Shown here in pieces: positions 59,112 to 64,000 of a stretch of DNA of 64,000 nucleotides. The notes beneath the pieces are model-generated. The model did not search any database. It saw nothing but the letters and a program-made list of their open reading frames with translations, and was not told the DNA's origin. Position numbers and translations under genes: made by a program. How positions within the stretch are numbered: the first letter of the stretch is position 1; every line of letters begins with the position of its first letter. This stretch comes from Ferrimonas futtsuensis DSM 18154 (lineage in GTDB: Bacteria; Pseudomonadota; Gammaproteobacteria; Enterobacterales; Shewanellaceae). The stretch is taken from contig NZ_AUGL01000009.1 of assembly GCF_000422645.1 (NCBI RefSeq), positions 124,001 through 188,000 on the forward strand, in the 5' to 3' direction.

Positions 59112-62100
59112 CTAGCCCTCCTTAAGGGTCCACCCCTGTGATTCCGCCAGTTGATCAAGCAGGGTCAGTGCCTGCTGGAAATCAAACTGCTCCACCGCCT
59201 GGGCAATTTTTCCCAGCCGCCGGCGAATCCCAGGTTCCCGGGCGTGGGCCAGAAGCTCATCCAAGAGCTCAACCGCCTCGGTGTCATCATCCAGAAGCAG
59301 CCGCCGCAAAGACTCCAGTTGCTGCAGGCGGGCCTGGGGATCGCACTCCTTCATTGTAGTCGGCCCCTGAGCCTCCGGACCCAAATAACCCGCAATGGCA
59401 AGACGCACTGGCTGCAGTTGTTTCTCCACCTCCTCGGCCATCACCATCAGCTCTGCGTCGCTTTTGGGGATCTGGCAGGCGCTCTCCAGGGCTTCTGCAG
59501 CCTGGTACACCTCACTGGCCCCCAGGTTGCCCGCCACCCCCTTGAGGGTATGAGCCAGCCGGGTGGCATCCTGATTGCCGGTCTTCAGCCTCAGGGCAAA
59601 GCTCTCGGCAAACGCCAGATGATCGGCGGCAAAATGGCGCAGCAGCTTGTCTATCAAACCGTAGTTTCCCTGGGTGACGGCCGTCAGATGGTCAACCTGT
59701 ATGTGGGGAGACAAGGCCTCCAGCCTCTCCAGTGCCACCTCCTCCTTCAGGACCACCTCAGACTCTCCCTTGTCCACCCAGCGGGCCAGGGTGGCAAACA
59801 TCTCCTCCACGTCGATGGGCTTGCCAATGTGGTCATTCATGCCCACCTCGCGGGCCCTATCGATGTCCCGGCTCATCACATTGGCCGTCATGGCGATGAT
59901 GGGCAGAGCCGCCATCTTTGGCATGGCCCGAATCGCCTGGGTGGCCTGGTAACCATCCATCACCGGCATCTGCACGTCCATCAACACAGCATCGTACTCC
60001 TGGCCCCGGTTGAGACGGTCTACCGCCTGCTGGCCATCTCCGGCCACCTCAACCGTCAAACCATTTTGCTCCAGCAGCTCCCTGGCCAGGTCCTGATTGA
60101 ACTCGTTGTCCTCAACCAGCAGCAGATGGGCCCCCTGCAACTGGCTCAGGGAACGTTTCATCATGCTGCGCTTATCCAACTTGCGATTGGTGCGCACCAC
60201 GGCTTCGCCTCGGGCTTCACCGATGGCATCGAGCAGGGTCGAGGGCGTAATGGGTTTGCTCAGCACCCCGTGAAGCAGTTGGCCATTGTCCATCCCTTCC
60301 TGCATCGCCTCCTCCCGGCCGTAGGCGGTCACCATGATCACCTTGGGCTCCCGCTCCAGCTTGAAGTTACGCATGGCACGAAGGCAGCCAAACCCGTCCA
60401 GGTCGGGCATCTTCCAGTCGATAAACAGCAGGTCATAGCGTCCCGAGGGCAGCAAGGCCAGACCTCGCTCCCCGCCTTCCGCACTGTCGGTGTGAATACC
60501 AAAATTCTCCAGCATGCTCACCAAAATCGTCCGGGCAGAGGGGTTATCATCCACCACCAGCGCCGTCAGCTGCGAGAGCCGCTCGGCGTCAAACTGGGTG
60601 CGAGGCTCGGCGTTCTCCTGCATCTCCACCCAGGCGGTAAAGTTAAAGGCACTGCCCTCTCCGGGTTTGCTCTCCACCCAGATCTCTCCCCCCATCAGCT
60701 CAGTCAGGGTTTTGCTGATGGTCAACCCCAGCCCGGTGCCGCCGTACTTGCGGGTGGTGGAACTGTCCGCCTGACTGAAGGCCCGGAACAGCCTCTGACG
60801 CTGCTCCCGGTTCATGCCGATGCCGGTATCGCGGACACTGAACAGCAACTGAGCCCGGTTGTTGTGGCGCTCCTGCAACCGAATGGAGATAACTATCTCC
60901 CCCTTCTCGGTAAACTTGATGGCGTTATTGCCCAGGTTGGTGAGGATCTGCCCCAGGCGCAAGGGATCGCCAATCAGGGCCTGGGGCACGTCGGACTCTA
61001 CGTTAAACAGCAATTCCAGCCCCTTCTCCTCCGCTTTCAGGGCGATGAGATTGCTCAGGTTGCTCAGCACGTCATCCAGGTAGAAGGGGGTCTGCTCCAG
61101 GGTCATCTTGCCCGCTTCAATCTTGGAGAAATCGAGGATGTCGTTGATGATCCCCAGCAGCGCCTTGGCGGAGCGGTGGACCTTGTCGATGAAGGAGCGC
61201 TGTTTGCGATCCAGGTTGGTCTCCAGTGCCAGGTAGGACATGCCGATGATGGCGTTCATCGGCGTGCGGATCTCATGGCTCATGTTGGCCAGAAACTCAC
61301 TCTTGGCCTCCGAGGCCTGCTCCGCCTCCTGCTTGGCCTGGGCCAGATCCCGGGCCATGGTTTTACGCTGGGTGATGTCGCTGAAGACCACGACCGCCCC
61401 GACGATCTCCTCCTCTTTGACCACAGGATGGGTGGCATACTCTGCGGAGAAGCTCTGACCGCTGCGCCGCTTGAGCAGCACATCATCCAACTGCTCCTTG
61501 GATCCACGGCTCAGGGTCAGCTCCAGAGAACTTGGCCTGGGAGGCCCATCCCGGTCAGGTTCCAGCATCAGCAGCGGCTCCAGGGCCCGGCCCACCATCG
61601 CCTCCTCCTGGTACCCCAGCATCGCCAGCGCCGCCGGATTGACGAAATTTATCCGCCCCTCCACATCGGTCCCAATGATCCCCTGACCGACGGATCCCAG
61701 CAGCAACCGAACCTTCTCTTCGGAAAGGGAGAGTTCCAGAGTGCGCTGACGCACCCGCTTGTCGAGAGAGGCCTTGGCCCGAGACAGTCGACGGTTGGCG
61801 TTCTTGCCCAGACTCAGGGTGAAGAGGATCGCCACCACGGCAAAAAACAGGGTTACGCCCAGCACCAGAGAGAGAGTCGACTTGAGCGTGGTATAGGAGA
61901 GCATCGCTTCGGTCTCATCCATCTCGGTGGCCAGGCCGATCCCCAGGAGTTCACTCCACTCCCACACCCCCACCACTGGCACACCACGATAGTCCCGGTA
62001 GGGCTCCAGTGAGGAGCCACTCTGCCCCAATGAGATGGACTGGGCCATCTTGGTCAGGGGCCGCTGGCCTGACTCCGGGATGAAGCCCTGAGTCAGATCT

Positions 62101-63803
62101 CCGCCCGGGTCGCGCACCTCGATGGCCCGGACGCTCGGCACCCCAGCCGGAATCTGTCCAATCTGCACCAGGATATCTTCGAAGCGGCTGCTGGAGAGCA
62201 GCAGCCCTTTGCGATCCAGCGCATAGGTTTCCCCTGTCTCTCCGACCCGTCCGGCCCCAATGATGGCATTGAAATCCTTATGGGGGTCCAACCGCTCCGC
62301 CAGCACGGCGATCACCTTGCCATAGCGGTTGAACACGGGAATGGCCACAAACATGGTGAAGCCGGTATCGGCAATGTCAGAGGGCAAAGGCGGGATAAAC
62401 AGGCTCTGTCCGGACAGCAGTTGGATAAACTCCCCGGGACGGGCAGCCGCTATCAGGTTGCGCTCACCTATGGCCATATCCCGCGCCGAAGCCAGGGTGG
62501 TGCCATCGGGGGCAATGACGAAGAAACCCAGGTCACCCAGTATGGAGTTGAGGGAAGCCAGTTCGCGGCGCAGCGCCTGCTGCTCATCGGAATTGATCAA
62601 CAGCTGCGGATGGCGGGGGATCTCCAGCAGGCTCTCCACCAAACCGATGAAGTCCGGCTTTTGCGCCACCAGGGCGAGTGCCTGCTTGCGCCCCTCCACC
62701 ATGGATTCCAGGCTTTCGAGCACCGAAGTGGCGATCACCTCCATGGAGATCTGGTTGCGCTCCTCCAGCACCCGCCGGTTGTAATCCATCATCAGCAGGC
62801 TCATGGCGATGACGAAGGTAACGAACACCGCCAGACCGGTGACCACCAGATAACTGAACCTGGGGCTGCCAAACTGCAGTTCGGCCCGCTCCGAGTGGGC
62901 AAAACGCTGCATCAGTTTGCCCATGACAAACAGGGCGGTGATGATCGCCACCAGCAAGGCAGTGAGCCAACGCAGGCTCTCGTAGGTGGCGAACTCGGGC
63001 TCCACATCGCCGGCCGCGGAATGCAGCCAGCGTCCCATGATCGCCCGCTTCTCCTCGGCGCTGACGGTATCCAGTCCCTTTTGCAGTATCGAGGCCAGCT
63101 CCGGCGCACTTTTTCGGACAAGCATCCGCAGCGGGATATCCTCGAAGGCGTTTTGAGGCATCCCTTTGAGGCCACCAATCAGAGAGGCATTGAGAGTGTG
63201 CTCCACCGCAACCTGAGCCTCGAAGGTGGCATCGGCCTCGCCGTTGAGCACCAGGTTGATCGCCTCTATCAGGGTGTCGGCGGGCACCAGTTCAATATCG
63301 GGAAAGGCGGCCTCCACCCGGTTCCAGCTGGTATAACCCCGAATCAGGGCCAGACGCTTGCCCCTCAGATCCTCGAAGCTGCTGATCTGGGTATTGCCCG
63401 ACTTCACATAGAGAAACTCCTTCACCATAAAGTAGGAGTTGGTGAAGATGCCGTAGGTCTCTCGCTCAGGCAGGTGGAACAAAGCCGGAATGATGTCCAG
63501 CTCCTCATCCTTGACACCTTGAAGGATCGCCAGCCAGGGCCTGGATTCGTAGCGAAACCTCAGACCGGTTCTCTTGGCAATGATATCGAGAAAGCCGGCG
63601 GAGAGTCCCCCGGCCTGGCCATTGGGCTGCTCAAAGGTGATGGGAGGCCAGTCCTCCACCGCCACGGTGACGACGGGGTTTTGCGCCAACCAGGCGCGCT
63701 CCGCCATGGTCAGGGCCACCCGCCCATTGGTTTCTGGCACCGCATACGCGGACGGCAGCCAGACACAGAGAATCATCAGACAGAGTCGTACCATTACTTC
63801 CAT
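59112..63803 (-). CDS. BvgS-like hybrid sensor histidine kinase
   Basis: The 1563-residue kinase has a signal peptide, a periplasmic-binding-protein (SBP_bac_3) sensor (about 30-275), transmembrane helices near 290 and 325, a Cache-like sensor (about 345-640), a helix near 655, PAS (705-810), HisKA with [15 protein letters not shown] (about 842), HATPase (about 960-1075), two receiver domains (Asp in [11 protein letters not shown] about 1126; [11 protein letters not shown] about 1276), and Hpt with [11 protein letters not shown] (about 1416). The second receiver has a more complete VEDNEFNQ acidic pocket. The multi-step relay ends in Hpt, which would pass phosphate to the HD-GYP regulator that starts at the next base. 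It begins with GAGGG at 63803, just after the OMP gene's stop. Confidence 0.94.
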   Translation of the reverse strand: MEVMVRLCLMILCVWLPSAYAVPETNGRVALTMAERAWLAQNPVVTVAVEDWPPITFEQPNGQAGGLSAGFLDIIAKRTGLRFRYESRPWLAILQGVKDEELDIIPALFHLPERETYGIFTNSYFMVKEFLYVKSGNTQISSFEDLRGKRLALIRGYTSWNRVEAAFPDIELVPADTLIEAINLVLNGEADATFEAQVAVEHTLNASLIGGLKGMPQNAFEDIPLRMLVRKSAPELASILQKGLDTVSAEEKRAIMGRWLHSAAGDVEPEFATYESLRWLTALLVAIITALFVMGKLMQRFAHSERAELQFGSPRFSYLVVTGLAVFVTFVIAMSLLMMDYNRRVLEERNQISMEVIATSVLESLESMVEGRKQALALVAQKPDFIGLVESLLEIPRHPQLLINSDEQQALRRELASLNSILGDLGFFVIAPDGTTLASARDMAIGERNLIAAARPGEFIQLLSGQSLFIPPLPSDIADTGFTMFVAIPVFNRYGKVIAVLAERLDPHKDFNAIIGAGRVGETGETYALDRKGLLLSSSRFEDILVQIGQIPAGVPSVRAIEVRDPGGDLTQGFIPESGQRPLTKMAQSISLGQSGSSLEPYRDYRGVPVVGVWEWSELLGIGLATEMDETEAMLSYTTLKSTLSLVLGVTLFFAVVAILFTLSLGKNANRRLSRAKASLDKRVRQRTLELSLSEEKVRLLLGSVGQGIIGTDVEGRINFVNPAALAMLGYQEEAMVGRALEPLLMLEPDRDGPPRPSSLELTLSRGSKEQLDDVLLKRRSGQSFSAEYATHPVVKEEEIVGAVVVFSDITQRKTMARDLAQAKQEAEQASEAKSEFLANMSHEIRTPMNAIIGMSYLALETNLDRKQRSFIDKVHRSAKALLGIINDILDFSKIEAGKMTLEQTPFYLDDVLSNLSNLIALKAEEKGLELLFNVESDVPQALIGDPLRLGQILTNLGNNAIKFTEKGEIVISIRLQERHNNRAQLLFSVRDTGIGMNREQRQRLFRAFSQADSSTTRKYGGTGLGLTISKTLTELMGGEIWVESKPGEGSAFNFTAWVEMQENAEPRTQFDAERLSQLTALVVDDNPSARTILVSMLENFGIHTDSAEGGERGLALLPSGRYDLLFIDWKMPDLDGFGCLRAMRNFKLEREPKVIMVTAYGREEAMQEGMDNGQLLHGVLSKPITPSTLLDAIGEARGEAVVRTNRKLDKRSMMKRSLSQLQGAHLLLVEDNEFNQDLARELLEQNGLTVEVAGDGQQAVDRLNRGQEYDAVLMDVQMPVMDGYQATQAIRAMPKMAALPIIAMTANVMSRDIDRAREVGMNDHIGKPIDVEEMFATLARWVDKGESEVVLKEEVALERLEALSPHIQVDHLTAVTQGNYGLIDKLLRHFAADHLAFAESFALRLKTGNQDATRLAHTLKGVAGNLGASEVYQAAEALESACQIPKSDAELMVMAEEVEKQLQPVRLAIAGYLGPEAQGPTTMKECDPQARLQQLESLRRLLLDDDTEAVELLDELLAHAREPGIRRRLGKIAQAVEQFDFQQALTLLDQLAESQGWTLKEG

Positions 63804-63811
63804 GCCGGCCC

Positions 63812-64000
63812 TCAGCGGAATCGGTACAAGAGTGTCAGACTGGCACCGAAAAGATCAGAGTCGTAGAACTCTACTCTCGCATCGGATTCAAAATAGAGCA
63901 ATCCCAATCTAATATCCCATTGATTCAATCCCATAGGTTTGTGCCAGAACAGGTTGGCGCCCAATCCGTACTCGTCGGCATCCGGCGGCTCATCAAAGAC
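63812..64000 (-). CDS. C-terminal end of a YfaZ-like outer-membrane protein (partial)
   Basis: The last 62 codons of a minus-strand gene, whose start lies beyond the window, end in TGA at 63814-63812. The peptide alternates polar and hydrophobic residues ([44 protein letters not shown]), the pattern of a beta-barrel with a terminal aromatic-basic strand, as in YfaZ-type outer-membrane proteins. The stop lies eight bases before the kinase start, so the barrel gene is upstream in the same operon as the kinase and HD-GYP regulator. Confidence 0.7.
   Translation of the reverse strand, partial: VFDEPPDADEYGLGANLFWHKPMGLNQWDIRLGLLYFESDARVEFYDSDLFGASLTLLYRFR

Noticed and set aside
59151-62012. A 953-codon plus-strand open frame opposite the hybrid kinase
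   Set aside because: Shadow of the kinase gene in high-GC DNA; it has no domain motif and the kinase motifs are on the other strand.
1-64000. CRISPR array, insertion sequence, prophage or integrase
   Set aside because: No regularly spaced repeats, transposase, integrase or phage structural gene was seen; the tRNA-Ser repeat has no integrase beside it.

Overview
The window is one chromosome segment of a high-GC gammaproteobacterium, most likely of the Ferrimonas/Shewanella type. Three things point there: the conserved block dnaQ / rnhA / yafS-like / gloB / mltD with a TIGR03503-family gene behind dnaQ, a multihaem c-type cytochrome lipoprotein, and the dense mixture of LysR, TetR and c-di-GMP genes. 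The genus is an inference from gene content; no rRNA is present. I see no prophage, insertion sequence or CRISPR array. Gene density is high and most operons end in clear intrinsic terminators.

Layout. 1-1.6 kb: end of an unknown gene, an SCO-like copper/redox protein, a four-helix membrane protein and a GIY-YIG protein. 1.6-4.7 kb: a tandemly repeated minus-strand terminator, a LysR regulator, a GNAT enzyme, a small lipoprotein and a LuxR-type regulator. 5-6.9 kb: a four-haem outer-membrane-type lipoprotein with two calcium-binding loops. 7-12.7 kb: an AraC regulator divergent from a D-aminoacylase-like amidohydrolase and an SDR, followed by small stress-type proteins and a Blc lipocalin. 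12.7-19.1 kb: a lipid-catabolism locus. A fused aminoglycoside-phosphotransferase-like kinase and SDR, a TetR regulator, an ACAD10/11-type acyl-CoA dehydrogenase and a histidine phosphatase form one operon. It is divergent, across a perfect 14-bp palindrome, from an SDR and a trans-acting enoyl-reductase-like protein.

19-25.7 kb: TM2 protein, ppiC, corA, asd, an unknown exported protein, and a LysR/TDT-transporter pair. 25.7-27.2 kb: an AT-rich stretch with two orphan small genes and two tandem hairpin terminators that share an identical anti-Shine-Dalgarno-like loop. 27.2-29.1 kb: a GAF/HD-GYP/CBS protein. 29.1-40.6 kb: housekeeping (TIGR03503, dnaQ, rnhA, methyltransferase, gloB, mltD, a NatAB-like ABC exporter, a BsuPI-domain lipoprotein, AsmA, an RraA-like protein, a TIGR02450 protein). 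40.8-41 kb: a tRNA-Ser(GGA) gene preceded by a duplicated 5' fragment of itself. 41.2-47.4 kb: a DUF465 protein, a crotonase, a MATE exporter, a LysR/oxidoreductase pair and a DUF364 protein. 47.4-50 kb: dgkA and an LtaS-like sulfatase. 50.4-53.2 kb: ggt and two GNAT enzymes. 53.2-58.1 kb: GtrA, an ArnT-like transferase and a GT2 transferase, divergent from an OmpR/histidine-kinase pair. 58.1-64 kb: an HD-GYP response regulator, a very large BvgS-like hybrid kinase and the end of an outer-membrane barrel gene, on one strand.

The strongest candidate for an undescribed system is the 12.7-17.1 kb operon. Kinase, ketoreductase-like SDR, ACAD11-type dehydrogenase and phosphatase together fit a compact route that reduces and phosphorylates a 4-oxo/4-hydroxyacyl-CoA and then removes the phosphate, with the first two steps fused in one polypeptide. 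The second is the pair of hairpins at 26.9-27.0 kb, which look like tandem small RNAs.
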